From positions 62,001 through 126,000 of the forward strand of contig NZ_AOMO01000088.1 in NCBI RefSeq assembly GCF_000338875.1: 64,000 nt of DNA. Reading direction: 5' to 3'. This document shows, piece by piece, positions 49,383 to 58,824 of this stretch. A program made the position numbers and the translations under genes. Position 1 is the first letter of the stretch; each line of letters begins with the position of its first letter. This DNA is from Vibrio mimicus CAIM 602. GTDB taxonomy: Bacteria > Pseudomonadota > Gammaproteobacteria > Enterobacterales > Vibrionaceae. The notes beneath the pieces are model-generated. The model ran no database searches. It saw nothing but the letters and a program-made list of their open reading frames with translations, and was not told the DNA's origin.

Positions 49383-50999
49383 TTATTCGCCTGCGAACTG
49401 CGCCACCATATCACGCGCGACCGCTTCCGCGACTTTGATGCCGTCAATCCCTGCCGACAAAATACCGCCCGCATAACCGGCACCTTCACCGGCTGGGTAG
49501 AAGCCTTTCAGGTTGATGCTTTGGAAATCTTTGCCGCGCTTGATGCACACCGGTGAAGAGGTACGCGTTTCTACGCCCGTTAGCAAACCATCTTCTGAGG
49601 CAAAGCCTTTGATTTGGCGATCAAACGCCGGAATCGCTTCACGAATCGCTTCAACCGCAAAGGCAGGCAGCGCTTTGGAAAGATCCGTCAGCTTGATACC
49701 CGGTGTGAAAGAAGGCTGCACGTCACCCAGTTCACTTGGGTTACGGCCTTTCAGGAAATCACCGATTTTCTGCGCTGGTGCATCGTAAGTTTCGCCGCCC
49801 AGTTTATAAGCATTAGCTTCCAGTTCACGTTGCAGACGAATGCCCGCCAGCGGATCGCCTGGGTAATCTTGCTCAGGCGAAATGCCGACTACAATGGCGC
49901 TGTTGGCATTACGCTCAGCACGCGAATATTGGCTCATGCCGTTGGTCACCACGCGGCCTTCTTCAGACGTTGCCGCCACTACCGTGCCACCCGGACACAT
50001 ACAGAAACTGTACACCGTGCGGCCATTTTTACAATGGTGTACCAGTTTGTAGTCTGCGGCTCCCAGAATTGGGTGGCCCGCACTTGGTCCAAAACGCGCT
50101 TCATCAATCATGGATTGCTTGTGCTCAATTCGGAAGCCGACCGAGAAAGGCTTGGCTTCCATGTACACGCCGCGATCGTGCAGCATCTCAAAGGTATCAC
50201 GCGCGCTGTGACCCACCGCGAGCACGACATAACGAGATTTGATCTCTTCACCGTTCGATAGCGTCACGCCAGTGATTTGACCATCTTGACTATGGATGTC
50301 ATCGACACGCGTGCTAAAGCGAATTTCGCCGCCCAGTTCGATGATTTTCGCGCGCATTTTTTCAATCATGGTCACCAGTTTAAAGGTACCGATGTGCGGC
50401 TTACTCACATACAAAATCTCTTCTGGCGCGCCCGCTTCAACAAACTCGGTGATCACTTTGCGGCCGTAGAAGTTGGGATCTTTCACTTGGCTGTACAGCT
50501 TACCATCAGAAAACGTACCTGCACCGCCTTCACCAAACTGCACGTTAGATTCGGTATTCAAAGTACGCTTACGCCAAAAGCCGAAAGTATCTTTGGTACG
50601 TTCACGCACTTCTTTACCGCGCTCAACAATGATCGGATTAAAGCCCATTTGTGCCAGCACTAAACCAGCAAACAGGCCACAAGGACCAAAACCAATCACC
50701 ACTGGGCGCTCAGGTAGGTTTTCAGGTGCTTTGGCGACAAATTTGTAGGACATATCCGGAGTTGGGCGCACATGCTGATCTTTGCTGAACTTGGCGAGCA
50801 GCTTTTCTGGGTTCGCCACTTCAACATCAACGGTGTAAATCAGTTGGATATCGTTTTTTTTACGAGCATCGTAGCCACGTCTAAACAGATTGAAAGAGAG
50901 GACTTGCTGAGCAGGAATTTTCAGCTTGGCAGCAATGGCATCAAGCAGCGCGCCTTCCTCATGGTTGAGGGGCAGCTTAAGTTCAGTTAAACGTATCAT
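49383..50999 (-). CDS. NAD(P)/FAD-dependent oxidoreductase
   Basis: A 538-residue flavoprotein. An N-terminal extension (about 1-95) precedes the dinucleotide-binding motif VIGFGPCGLFAGLVLAQMGF (about 100-119). VQFGEGGAGTFSDGKLYSQV (about 155-175), a C-type FAD motif (RYVVLAVGHSARDTFEML) and the C-terminal GFYPAGEGAGYAGGILSAGI (about 498-517) follow. This architecture is the COG2509 group of uncharacterised FAD-dependent dehydrogenases. The substrate is unknown. It is divergent from the ferredoxin gene, which could be a redox partner, but that is inference. Confidence 0.88.
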   Translation of the reverse strand: MIRLTELKLPLNHEEGALLDAIAAKLKIPAQQVLSFNLFRRGYDARKKNDIQLIYTVDVEVANPEKLLAKFSKDQHVRPTPDMSYKFVAKAPENLPERPVVIGFGPCGLFAGLVLAQMGFNPIIVERGKEVRERTKDTFGFWRKRTLNTESNVQFGEGGAGTFSDGKLYSQVKDPNFYGRKVITEFVEAGAPEEILYVSKPHIGTFKLVTMIEKMRAKIIELGGEIRFSTRVDDIHSQDGQITGVTLSNGEEIKSRYVVLAVGHSARDTFEMLHDRGVYMEAKPFSVGFRIEHKQSMIDEARFGPSAGHPILGAADYKLVHHCKNGRTVYSFCMCPGGTVVAATSEEGRVVTNGMSQYSRAERNANSAIVVGISPEQDYPGDPLAGIRLQRELEANAYKLGGETYDAPAQKIGDFLKGRNPSELGDVQPSFTPGIKLTDLSKALPAFAVEAIREAIPAFDRQIKGFASEDGLLTGVETRTSSPVCIKRGKDFQSINLKGFYPAGEGAGYAGGILSAGIDGIKVAEAVARDMVAQFAGE

Positions 51000-51237
51000 G
51001 GGATGTCTCGTGGGTCATGGGTGTCTTAGCCTCACCACTGGCGTGGCGGCTCACAATGGCGCGCATTTTACGAGAATTCGCTTTCTCTGTCATATTAAAA
51101 GCTCAGATCAGGCTGGAAATGGCAACCATCGAAACGGCTTGGGTTGAATTTTAGCGGCGGCGCAGTATCATCGCCGTTCTTGATTTTTGCGTACACTTTG
51201 TGTGTGCGAAACGGCTAACTAGATAGAGCGAATTGTC

Positions 51238-51561
51238 ATGGCTTTTGTCGTCACCGATAACTGTATCCAATGTAAATACACCGACTGTGTGGCGGTGTGC
51301 CCCGCGGACGCGTTCCATGAAGGGCCGAACTTTATGGTGATCAACCCTATCGAGTGCATCGACTGTGGGCTGTGTGTGCCGGAATGTACCGCGCAAGCCA
51401 TTTTTCAGGAAGACGAATTGGTGGGTGACCAACGGATTTTTATCGAGCTCAATGCTGAACTGGCCGAGCATTGGCCAAATCTGACTGAAGTGAAACCAGC
51501 AATGGAAGATGCCTCGAAGTGGGATGGCGTGCCGAACAAACTGGATATGTTGGAAAAGTAA
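51238..51561 (+). CDS. fdxA: Seven-iron ferredoxin (FdxA type)
   Basis: A 107-residue 3Fe-4S/4Fe-4S ferredoxin. Cluster ligands are in [14 protein letters not shown] (about 9-22) and [17 protein letters not shown] (about 40-56). The spacing CxxCx4CxxxCP in the first set gives a seven-iron type as in Azotobacter FdI. It carries electrons in the cytoplasm. A C-terminal helical extension (about 60-107) is usual. A 15-bp tandem repeat and a terminator follow. Confidence 0.93.
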   Translation: MAFVVTDNCIQCKYTDCVAVCPADAFHEGPNFMVINPIECIDCGLCVPECTAQAIFQEDELVGDQRIFIELNAELAEHWPNLTEVKPAMEDASKWDGVPNKLDMLEK

Positions 51562-51591
51562 AAACCAGCCGCGATCTTGAGCGCGCAATTC

Positions 51592-51653
51592 CTTGAGACA
51601 AAAAGCCTTGAAATAAAAAGCTTTGAGATAAAAAGCCTTGAGATGAAAAAAGC
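51592..51653. repeat. Four tandem copies of a 15-bp unit
   Basis: Units CTTGAGACAAAAAGC, CTTGAAATAAAAAGC, TTTGAGATAAAAAGC and CTTGAGATGAAAAAAGC follow one another directly between fdxA and its terminator. Unit length is 15 bp and the last is 17. Because 15 is divisible by 3, open frames appear on both strands, but no ribosome-binding site supports a gene. Confidence 0.9.
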
Positions 51654-51677
51654 GTCGGACAATCCGACGCTTTTTTG
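51646..51677. terminator. Bidirectional terminator after fdxA
   Basis: AAAAAAGCGTCGGA-CAA-TCCGACGCTTTTTTG forms a hairpin with A and T flanks, so it may serve fdxA and the leftward methyltransferase gene. Confidence 0.88.
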
Positions 51678-51684
51678 TTTTAGA

Positions 51685-51728
51685 TATATACCTTTCCTAC
51701 TTGGAATTGCCGCTTCAAGTAGGAAGGA
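51685..51728. repeat. ERIC remnant made of the two ends only
   Basis: TATATACC-TTTCCTACTTGGAATTG is joined directly to CGCTTCAAGTAGGAAGGAG. These match the left and right ends of the full ERIC copy at 13399-13530, but the central 90 bases are missing. The result is a short hairpin. Confidence 0.65.
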
Positions 51729-51738
51729 GACAAGTCGA

Positions 51739-52473
51739 TTAGCTGTGCTGACGGCGAATATTATCGAGAATGATCCCCGTTGCCATCGCAACATTGAGTG
51801 ACTCTGCGCCACCAAAGGCCGGAATGGTGATTTTGTCTGTCACGTACTGCGCAGCTTGCTCACGGATACCGTGTGATTCACTGCCCATCAGCAAAATTCC
51901 TTCTGCTTTAAATGCGGTTTTGTGCACACTCACCCCTTCCAAAAATGCACCATACACAGGTAAATTCGCTTTGGCTAAATAGTCGGGTAAATCCACTTGG
52001 CTCACTTGAACACGACCAAAACTGCCCATCGTAGCGCTGATGGTTTTCGGGTTGTAGGGGTCGGCGCAATCTTGGCTGGCGATGATATGTTGAATGCCAT
52101 ACCAATCTGCAAGACGAATAATCGTGCCCAAATTACCGGGATCGGAAACGCCATCTAACCCAATCATCAGCCCTTGTGCTTTAGGTACTTCGATGCGTGG
52201 AATCTCAACCACTGCAATCGCAGCGTTGTTGCTGACCAAGGTACTGACTTTGGTTAAATCATCCAACGCGGCTTCAGTACTCTCGTAACCAGCCAAAACG
52301 TTGGCGTGCTCAGCGAGAAACTCAGCGGTAGCAAAAATATTTTGAACCTTGAGAGTACTACTAGCAAGTTCTAGGACGTTTTTCTCACCCTGAACCAGAA
52401 ATAAGCCGTGCGCTTTGCGCTGTTTCTTCTGCCCTAAAGCGCGAATCAATTTGAGTTGGGTTTTCGAAATCAT
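51739..52473 (-). CDS. SpoU-family RNA 2'-O-methyltransferase
   Basis: A 244-residue SPOUT enzyme. The N-terminal substrate-binding part (MISKTQLKLIRALGQKKQRK, about 1-100) is followed by the SpoU methyltransferase domain, with GLDGVSDPGNLGTIIRLADW (about 115-135), LMGSESHGIREQAAQYV (about 200) and the knotted C-terminus IPAFGGAESLNVAMATGII. It is expected to use SAM to methylate a ribose in rRNA or tRNA. The target cannot be fixed from sequence. I start at ATG 52473. Confidence 0.88.
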   Translation of the reverse strand: MISKTQLKLIRALGQKKQRKAHGLFLVQGEKNVLELASSTLKVQNIFATAEFLAEHANVLAGYESTEAALDDLTKVSTLVSNNAAIAVVEIPRIEVPKAQGLMIGLDGVSDPGNLGTIIRLADWYGIQHIIASQDCADPYNPKTISATMGSFGRVQVSQVDLPDYLAKANLPVYGAFLEGVSVHKTAFKAEGILLMGSESHGIREQAAQYVTDKITIPAFGGAESLNVAMATGIILDNIRRQHS

Positions 52474-52609
52474 TGTGCTGTCCCAGATAAATGCCCGCGA
52501 ATTATAGTGCAAAGCCCCCATGAGCTAAAGGGGCGTGTGAGGGAGCAAGCAATGACAACTCATGGAAATAGCCTTACAGGGAGTTGCGAGATGACTTTCG
52601 TATGAATGG

Positions 52610-53008
52610 TTAAGGCTGAGCAAACTCACTCAAGGCTTGCAATGCCTGCTGCGCTTTTTCTTTTTGCACGAAAATATGGTCGTGATAATAACCCGCAATC
52701 ACATTGGCGCTAATACCATGCTCGGCAAGCTTAGCCGCAAAAGCCGCCGTCAGCCCTACCGCTTCCAAACTTGAATGCACGGTTAAGGTAATCAGGTTGA
52801 ACAAAGCACTACTTTCTAATCCCGCTTGCTGCGCCTTCTCAGCGGCTAATACCAAAGTGAGCCCTTCAGGTTCACGAAAAGTGGCGAGGGGATCTAAATG
52901 CAGATAATCACTCAATACACCATTTACGGTACAAAACACATAATCGCCCGCCACCAACTTTGGTGACATGGATTGCAATAGCAGATCTAAGTTTTTGATT
53001 CCTGACAT
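52610..53008 (-). CDS. ACT-domain regulatory protein
   Basis: A 132-residue protein with two ACT-like halves (about 1-60 and 64-130). FCTVNGVLSDYLHLDPLATFRE and the LTVHSSLEAVGLTAAFAAKL strand-helix are recognisable. Such stand-alone ACT proteins bind small ligands, usually amino acids, and act by contact with an enzyme or regulator. The partner is unknown. It lies just before the citrate lyase cluster, but with a 273-base gap and a terminator between. Confidence 0.78.
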   Translation of the reverse strand: MSGIKNLDLLLQSMSPKLVAGDYVFCTVNGVLSDYLHLDPLATFREPEGLTLVLAAEKAQQAGLESSALFNLITLTVHSSLEAVGLTAAFAAKLAEHGISANVIAGYYHDHIFVQKEKAQQALQALSEFAQP

Positions 53009-53196
53009 TCTTTATTCCTTTTTAATCGATACATTTCGTGCCGATACAATAAAAAGCGCTTCTCCATAAGTACATAGAATAATCTTAATTCGGAATAAGT
53101 TTAACTGATAATTTTCCTTTGATGCCTTACAGATAAAGAGTTCATACCAGCGTAATCTTCCACCCCAAAGCATTGATTAGCTCACGAAGACAGCTA

Positions 53197-53228
53197 GAAA
53201 ACCGCCCAGCCTTTTAAGCTGAGCGGTA
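53197..53228 (-). terminator. Terminator of the citCDEFXG operon
   Basis: On the minus strand ACCGCTCAGC-TTAAAA-GGCTGGGCGGTTTTC forms a hairpin 54 bases past the citG stop. Confidence 0.75.
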
Positions 53229-53281
53229 GATGAAAAATCGATATCCTGAGTGCTTGTGGTTGCAGGTAGGAAGGAAAATTA

Positions 53282-54222
53282 TCAGTGGCGCACTTTAAAT
53301 AGCTGCACTAATTCATGGATCAGCCAAGTTGCAGCCAATAAATCAGCGCTGCCGCCGGGGCTTAAGTGTTTTTCAATCAGAACATGATCAAGTGACGTGA
53401 GTGCTTGCTCAATTTCTTGATATAAGAAGCCACCTTTCGCCAACAGTTGTTGGGCTTGTCCTTGCACAAAACGTAGCCCTTCTAATCCACCGCGTGAAAC
53501 AAGATTGCTGTCGTTGTTGTTGGCCATCAGTACCAACAAGGTATGCCACAAGGCTTGTTCGGTACTTGCTCCTTGCGCCAAACAAGTTTGATACGCTGGC
53601 AGCGCATGTTGCGTCACCATAGCAAGGCCAGATGCAGCCTCACCTCGTGCTCCCGTAAAACCGTATTGGCGATATATGCGTTCACCCGCAGTTTCAGGTT
53701 CGCAATCACGCTTCGCTTTTAGCTCATCGATAACCAAAAACTGGCACGCTTGGCGAATGGTTTCACCAATATGCAGCGCATCAATTTTTAGCTGATTGGC
53801 TTTTAGCCACCCCACCGAGCCGCAAATAAGCCCCAAGATGAAAATCATCCCTTTGTGGTATTCACCCCTTTCGTGGCATTGAACATCGCTTGCTCGGCTT
53901 CAATGCCAATCGGGCGTAGCGATGTCAGTAACTGAGCCGCCGGATTTCCCGCACTCTCCCAACCAGCACTCACAAAAGAGTGCAGATAAGGCACAATCGC
54001 CTCGGCACTGACAATAAAAGTGTTGAGATCCATATCACGGTGCGCGCCATTATTGACGGTATCCACCAGACCCGGTTTAGGGGTGAGATGAACCTCTAAC
54101 ATCATGGCATGGTAAGCCAGATGCCCCACTAAACGGGGCAAGCTGAAGGTCTTTGAACCTGAAGAGGAAGAAGCTTGGCTGGGCAGTTCAAGCAAGAGAT
54201 CAAGCGCAGCAGGTATAGTCAT
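53282..54222 (-). CDS. citG: Triphosphoribosyl-dephospho-CoA synthase (CitG), frameshifted in this sequence
   Basis: CitG makes the prosthetic-group precursor of citrate lyase from ATP and dephospho-CoA. The first part starts at 54222 (MTIPAALDLLLELPSQASSS), has the family motif TPKPGLVDTVNNGAHRDMD (about 47-65), and stops at 53845 after GVNTTKG. The rest (MIFILGLICGSVGWLKANQL onward) is in another frame. The family has NTHKG here. One extra C in CCC gives ACC-CAC-AAA-GGG and a 313-residue protein. The two parts overlap as ATGA, so coupled translation of two fragments is possible, but an error is more likely. Confidence 0.9.
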
Positions 54223-54735
54223 GCGTCATCTCCTCAATTTTAGCCAATAAGGCTTCGACACTGTGCCGCCGTGAGCGAGCACAGATCACGGCATCTCGTT
54301 CACACAGCAGGCAGCGCCTTCTCGGCAACTGCGCACCTTGGCGCGAGATAATATGTCCATCGACATCAATCACATCCAGATCCATCAGTCGTCCCAGCGG
54401 GTGCTCGCGTTCAATCTTCATCATGCTTTTTTCAGCATGCTGGCCGACGGAGCCTGAATCACCAGAAACGCTTCCGGTCCGGTTTTTTCCACCAACAACT
54501 GACAAGCCACTTGCGGCCAACCCGTTTTCTGACACTGCTCTTGAATGGCACGAATACCTGCATCCATCACGGTTTGGCTGGCAGCGTTGAGCTTAAGCGA
54601 GCCCGGCATGTTAACCGTGAAAGAAACCAGAGGCAGTGAATGGCGTTTTAGCCACTCACCTTGTTGCCGAACCCGCACTTCTTTACGCAGAAGGAGCTGG
54701 TCCAGACTGACTGAAAGATCCGGATGGTGACTCAT
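54200..54735 (-). CDS. citX: Apo-citrate lyase phosphoribosyl-dephospho-CoA transferase (CitX), frameshifted in this sequence
   Basis: CitX attaches the prosthetic group to the acyl carrier subunit CitD. The first part starts at 54735 (MSHHPDLSVSLDQLLLRKEV) and stops at 54421 after MLKKA. The second part (MMKIEREHPLGRLMDLDVID, then RRRCLLCERDAVICA) is in the minus-1 frame. The break lies on six A in the message (54427-54432). Seven A, or a minus-1 slip on AAA-AAA-G, gives MLKK-S-MMKIE and a 178-residue protein that aligns without gaps to E. coli CitX. It may be an error or genuine recoding. Confidence 0.9.
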
Positions 54736-56261
54736 AGGCTTTTTACCTGCTTGATAACATCAATGATCGAACCGTCACGGTAGTGAACAAAGGCAACGGT
54801 CTTGTCTTCGAATTCCAGCGCTTGAGGTTTGCCAGTGAGCAACTCCGCACGCTGTTGCAACGCTTCAATATCAACCACTGGGAGTTGCGCCGCGATAAAG
54901 CGCTCCTTCAATTCAGGGCGGTTAGGGTTTACCGCGATACCTTGATCCGTCACCAGCACATCTATGGTCGCCCCCGGAGTGATGACGTTGGTGACTTTCT
55001 CGACCACTGTCGGAATACGGCCACGCACTAAAGGCGCAACAATCATCGACAAATTTGCCGCCGCAGCCGTGTCGCAGTGGCCGCCGGATGCGCCGCGAAT
55101 TACGCCATCAGAGCCGGTGATCACATTGACATTAAACTGGGTATCAATTTCCAGAGCGCTGAGGATCACCACATCCAGCCGATCCACCGCCGCACCTTTC
55201 GAGCTTGGGTTGGCGTACTCATTGGCGGAAATTTCGAGATGATGCGGATTGCGCGCTAAAGAGCCCGCCGCCACCGAATCGAAACACTGCACATCGAGCA
55301 AGTAATCAATCAGCCCCTGTTCATGCATTTCCACCATAGTCGCAGTGATACCACCGAGAGCAAAGGAGGCGCGGATGTCTTGGCGCAGCATCTTCTCTTT
55401 CAAAAAGCGCGCAACCGCGAGCGATGCGCCGCCCGAACCCGTCTGCATTGAAAAACCATCATAGAAATAGCCTGAATGTTCGATGACTTCTGCGGCGCGT
55501 TTGGCAATCAACAGTTCGCGTGGATTGGTGGTCATTCGCGTGGCATCACCACCGATTTTACTTGGATCGCCCACTTCGGCCACTTGCACGACTGCATCGA
55601 CGCGGTCTTGAGTAATGGAGGCTGGGAAATTCGGGAAACAGACGATCGCTTCAGTCAGCATCACCACTTTTTCAGCATGTTCGGCATCGACTTTGGCATA
55701 GCCGAGTGAGCCACAATTGGATTTGCCTTTAAAGCCATTAGCGTTGCCAAATTCATCACAGCAAGGTACGCCAATAAACGCCATGTCGATATACAGCTCA
55801 CCACTTTGGATTAGATGTACACGACCACCGTGGGAGTGAATATGTACAGGCTCATCCAATAAGCCATGGGAAATGCTGTCGGCCAGCGCTCCGCGGATAC
55901 CTGAGGTGTAAATCTTGCTCACCACGCCATTTTTGATGTGTTCAATCAAAGGCGAGTGACAAGAGGTGAGCGAGCTCGACGCCAGAGTAAGGTTTTTAAT
56001 GCCCAATTCGGCAATCACGTCCATCACTAGATTGACGGTTTTATCGCCGCCACGAAATGCATGGTGGAAAGAGATGGTCATACCATCTTTTAAGCCAAGA
56101 TCGACAATCGCTTCGCGGATCGAGCTTTTCACTTTGCGACTTTTTTTGGCTTGCTCATCGTACAAATGCGGCGTGATCGCGTGAGCTTGGGTATAAGGCG
56201 TCAACGCATAGCGTTCCACTTCCAGCACAGACAGAGGGTTATTTAATGTATTGATACTCAT
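54732..56261 (-). CDS. citF: Citrate lyase alpha subunit (citrate:acetyl-ACP transferase)
   Basis: A 509-residue CoA-transferase-like subunit. It starts MSINTLNNPLSVLEVERYAL at ATG 56261. Landmarks are GMTISFHHAFRGGDKTVNLV (about 78-97), FIGVPCCDEFGNANGFKGKS and the C-terminal VTDQGIAVNPNRPELKERF (about 447-465). It swaps the acetyl group on the CitD prosthetic group for citrate. It overlaps citX by 4 bases. Order citC-D-E-F-X-G is that of the classical operon. Confidence 0.96.
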   Translation of the reverse strand: MSINTLNNPLSVLEVERYALTPYTQAHAITPHLYDEQAKKSRKVKSSIREAIVDLGLKDGMTISFHHAFRGGDKTVNLVMDVIAELGIKNLTLASSSLTSCHSPLIEHIKNGVVSKIYTSGIRGALADSISHGLLDEPVHIHSHGGRVHLIQSGELYIDMAFIGVPCCDEFGNANGFKGKSNCGSLGYAKVDAEHAEKVVMLTEAIVCFPNFPASITQDRVDAVVQVAEVGDPSKIGGDATRMTTNPRELLIAKRAAEVIEHSGYFYDGFSMQTGSGGASLAVARFLKEKMLRQDIRASFALGGITATMVEMHEQGLIDYLLDVQCFDSVAAGSLARNPHHLEISANEYANPSSKGAAVDRLDVVILSALEIDTQFNVNVITGSDGVIRGASGGHCDTAAAANLSMIVAPLVRGRIPTVVEKVTNVITPGATIDVLVTDQGIAVNPNRPELKERFIAAQLPVVDIEALQQRAELLTGKPQALEFEDKTVAFVHYRDGSIIDVIKQVKSL

Positions 56262-56271
56262 GAGATGACCT

Positions 56272-57147
56272 TTAGTGTTTGATGCCGGATTCAGCACGTT
56301 GCAGTGTCCAACGCGCGCGTTCGATGATGGGTCCATCGACCATTTTGCCGTTGAGAGAGACTACGCCCAGCCCTTTCGCTGCCGCTTCTTCGGCGGCTTC
56401 GATAACCGCGATGGCGTGATCGACCTCTTTTTGCGTTGGGGCAAACACGTTATGCAGCAGGTCAATCTGGCGAGGGTTAATCAGTGACTTGCCATCAAAA
56501 CCGAGCTGCTTGATGTGCTCCGCTTCACGCAAAAAGCCTTCTTCGTTGTTGGCATCGGAATACACGGTATCAAACGCCATAATCCCGGCGGCACGCGCCG
56601 CTTGCAGAATGGAGCAGCGCGCAAACAGCAGTTCAATGCCTTCCGCAGAACGTTGAGTACGCAGATCGCGCACATAGTCTTCCGCACCAAGAGCAATCCC
56701 AATCAGACGGCGTGAGCTAAAGGCAATCTCAACCGCATTGTTGATCCCTTGTGCGGTTTCAATCGCGGCCAACATGCGAGTACTTCCGACTTCGCGCCCG
56801 CATTCACGCTCGATCTGCTCAATGACTTTTTCCATCTCAATCACATCGTTCGCGTTATCGGTTTTCGGCAAACGCACCACTTTGGCTCCACCGCGCACCA
56901 CGGCATTGAGATCTTTGATACCAAATTCAGAATCGAGAGGATTCACCCGCACCACTGTTTCAATCTCTTGATACATAGGGTGTTGCAGCGCATGAAACAC
57001 CAACATCCGCGCGGTGTCTTTTTCACGTAGCGCGACCGAATCTTCCAGATCGAACATGATGGAATCAGGTTGATAGATAAAGGTATTACTGAGCATGGCG
57101 GCATTCGCGCCCGGCACAAATAACATACTGCGACGAAGTTTGGTCAT
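56272..57147 (-). CDS. citE: Citrate lyase beta subunit (citryl-ACP lyase)
   Basis: A 291-residue HpcH/HpaI-type aldolase-fold protein. It starts [20 protein letters not shown] at ATG 57147, with [20 protein letters not shown] (about 34-53), [11 protein letters not shown], the conserved glutamate in [18 protein letters not shown] and [15 protein letters not shown]. It cleaves citryl-ACP to oxaloacetate and acetyl-ACP. It overlaps citD by 4 bases (ATGA), and its stop is 10 bases before citF. Confidence 0.96.
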   Translation of the reverse strand: MTKLRRSMLFVPGANAAMLSNTFIYQPDSIMFDLEDSVALREKDTARMLVFHALQHPMYQEIETVVRVNPLDSEFGIKDLNAVVRGGAKVVRLPKTDNANDVIEMEKVIEQIERECGREVGSTRMLAAIETAQGINNAVEIAFSSRRLIGIALGAEDYVRDLRTQRSAEGIELLFARCSILQAARAAGIMAFDTVYSDANNEEGFLREAEHIKQLGFDGKSLINPRQIDLLHNVFAPTQKEVDHAIAVIEAAEEAAAKGLGVVSLNGKMVDGPIIERARWTLQRAESGIKH

Positions 57148-57440
57148 GATAGTTGGCTCCACTCAATTTGCTGAACATCACAAGCACGCATCACCGCCGC
57201 TTGAACGCGCGCGCGGATCACACAATCCAGCGCGCCTTTGTCTTCGATGGTGATGAGGGCATCGTGAACTTCCATCGCTTCGAGGGTGTGCAGCACGACC
57301 TGACGAATCGCATGACCAAATTGCTGCTCCACGGTACTGTCTAACACCAGTTCAATACCGCCATAGTTATTGGGTTCAATCCGAACCTGAAGATCACTGG
57401 ATTCCAGTGTTCCCGCAAAGGCGGGATGGGCAATTTTCAT
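57144..57440 (-). CDS. citD: Citrate lyase gamma subunit (acyl carrier protein)
   Basis: A 98-residue acyl carrier protein. [20 protein letters not shown] holds the expected attachment serine, Ser14, in GTLESSD, as in Klebsiella Cit[21 protein letters not shown] follows. It carries the phosphoribosyl-dephospho-CoA group added by CitX. It is the second gene of the operon, 51 bases after citC. Confidence 0.95.
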   Translation of the reverse strand: MKIAHPAFAGTLESSDLQVRIEPNNYGGIELVLDSTVEQQFGHAIRQVVLHTLEAMEVHDALITIEDKGALDCVIRARVQAAVMRACDVQQIEWSQLS

Positions 57441-57491
57441 GGGTACAACCTTGTTAATGAGTTATTGGATAAAACAGTGTCAGCACCGTGC

Positions 57492-58547
57492 TCATACGGC
57501 TAACCGTTGCGGGGGAGCCTGTAGCGCAAGTTCCACATAGTGCTGACAAAGGTAGGAATAGGTCGTTTTAGGCACTAAATCCGCAATCGCGGAAACACCA
57601 AAATGCTTGAGCAAATGACGTACACGAGAGGCTGAAATCGGCTGTGAGGCTTGCTGGCTACGTTCAATTTCCACCACGGTGATCGGAGAACTCTGTTCGC
57701 CCTCTTCTTCCAGCCAGCGACGCATCGCTTGGTTGTAGTGACGAGTCACCGTACAGATAGGTTCACTGCCTACAAAGCGGTGCGTGATACCGAGTGCTGG
57801 CGCAATCGAATGGCGGAATATACTTAAATCCAGCGCGGTATGGGATTGATTCACGACTTGCTGATCTTTAATAAAATAGCTGGGGAAAGTCGCGCGTGAA
57901 ATAATATAATCCGAACCAGAGTGAATGGTTAAATTCAATAAGTGCTTACTACCGGCCTTAATCATTGCCATACGATCTGAATAAGAAAAATCTTTATTTT
58001 CCGCTTTTACGACAAATAAATGCACCCAGTCACATTGTTCACAGGCTTGTTCAATTAAATATTGATGTCCTAATGTAAACGGATTGGCATTCATGACAAT
58101 ACTGCCAATTTTCTGGCCGGAGATTTTTAACAATTGTAATTGTCGACAATAAACCGATAGACGATTCGGACTATTTTCTAATAATGCAATATGAGGTTCA
58201 ACTTTATCGACCAAGAAAAAACCGCACTGTCGGAATAAATCAATATTCTCAGGCTTTGTAAAAAGAAATAATGAAAAGCGCCCCATTTCATAAGCAAAAT
58301 TGGTTAACTCGGTCATCAGCTTGAGCGCAAAACCTGTGCCTTGTAGCGCAGGAGAAACCGCTATTGATTTCAAAACATGTCCCGCAATCCCGCCACAGGC
58401 GATGATTTGGCTTGTGCCATACGCCACCACAAAATGCTCAACATCCTCATCAACCGTGAGCTGGTGCTGACAGAGGAACTCTTTGATCTGCAATAGCTTG
58501 GTTCTATTCTTGGTTGAAACTCGAGAGAAGGTATAAATATCCACCAT
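57492..58547 (-). CDS. citC: Citrate (pro-3S)-lyase ligase (CitC)
   Basis: A 351-residue enzyme that acetylates the citrate-lyase prosthetic group at the cost of ATP. A GNAT-like N-terminal domain (about 1-130, SIAVSPALQGTGFALKLMTE) precedes the nucleotidyltransferase domain with IVMNANPFTLGHQYLIEQAC (about 149-168) and the SASRVRHLLK motif (about 315). I start at ATG 58547 (MVDIYTFSRV), which matches E. coli CitC, not at GTG 58562. It is the first gene of the lyase operon. Confidence 0.94.
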   Translation of the reverse strand: MVDIYTFSRVSTKNRTKLLQIKEFLCQHQLTVDEDVEHFVVAYGTSQIIACGGIAGHVLKSIAVSPALQGTGFALKLMTELTNFAYEMGRFSLFLFTKPENIDLFRQCGFFLVDKVEPHIALLENSPNRLSVYCRQLQLLKISGQKIGSIVMNANPFTLGHQYLIEQACEQCDWVHLFVVKAENKDFSYSDRMAMIKAGSKHLLNLTIHSGSDYIISRATFPSYFIKDQQVVNQSHTALDLSIFRHSIAPALGITHRFVGSEPICTVTRHYNQAMRRWLEEEGEQSSPITVVEIERSQQASQPISASRVRHLLKHFGVSAIADLVPKTTYSYLCQHYVELALQAPPQRLAV

Positions 58548-58824
58548 GGTCGGCTTCCTCACCTATTTTTTTATGGCTTTATTATCTAAATTCAGCCGAA
58601 AAGGTTTAATGAGGACAATCACTTTATTCCCCGCCGTTAACGCTCTTTATGGTTTTAATGAATTTAATTCTTATCTCATTGATTTACTGGTTTATTTTAA
58701 ATTTAAATCATAAAAACCATTGAGATTTTAAAAGCCACTGGTTTGGATGACTATTTTCACAATTATCGATGAAGGTTTTATTTAATGTAGTAAAGGTCTT
58801 AATAACCTCATTGGACATGGAATT
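58548..58824. promoter_or_regulatory. Divergent control region between citC and citS
   Basis: A 277-base, very AT-rich region separates the lyase operon (left) from citS-oadGAB (right). In Klebsiella the response regulator CitB binds such a shared region and CRP adds control. AT-rich direct and inverted motifs (for example ATTTAAATCATAAA near 58695) are visible, but I cannot assign exact sites. Confidence 0.6.

Noticed and set aside
51577-51801. Open frame with peptide repeats (LETKS, LEIKS, FEIKS) after fdxA
   Set aside because: It is produced by the 15-bp tandem repeat, runs through a terminator hairpin and has no ribosome-binding site.
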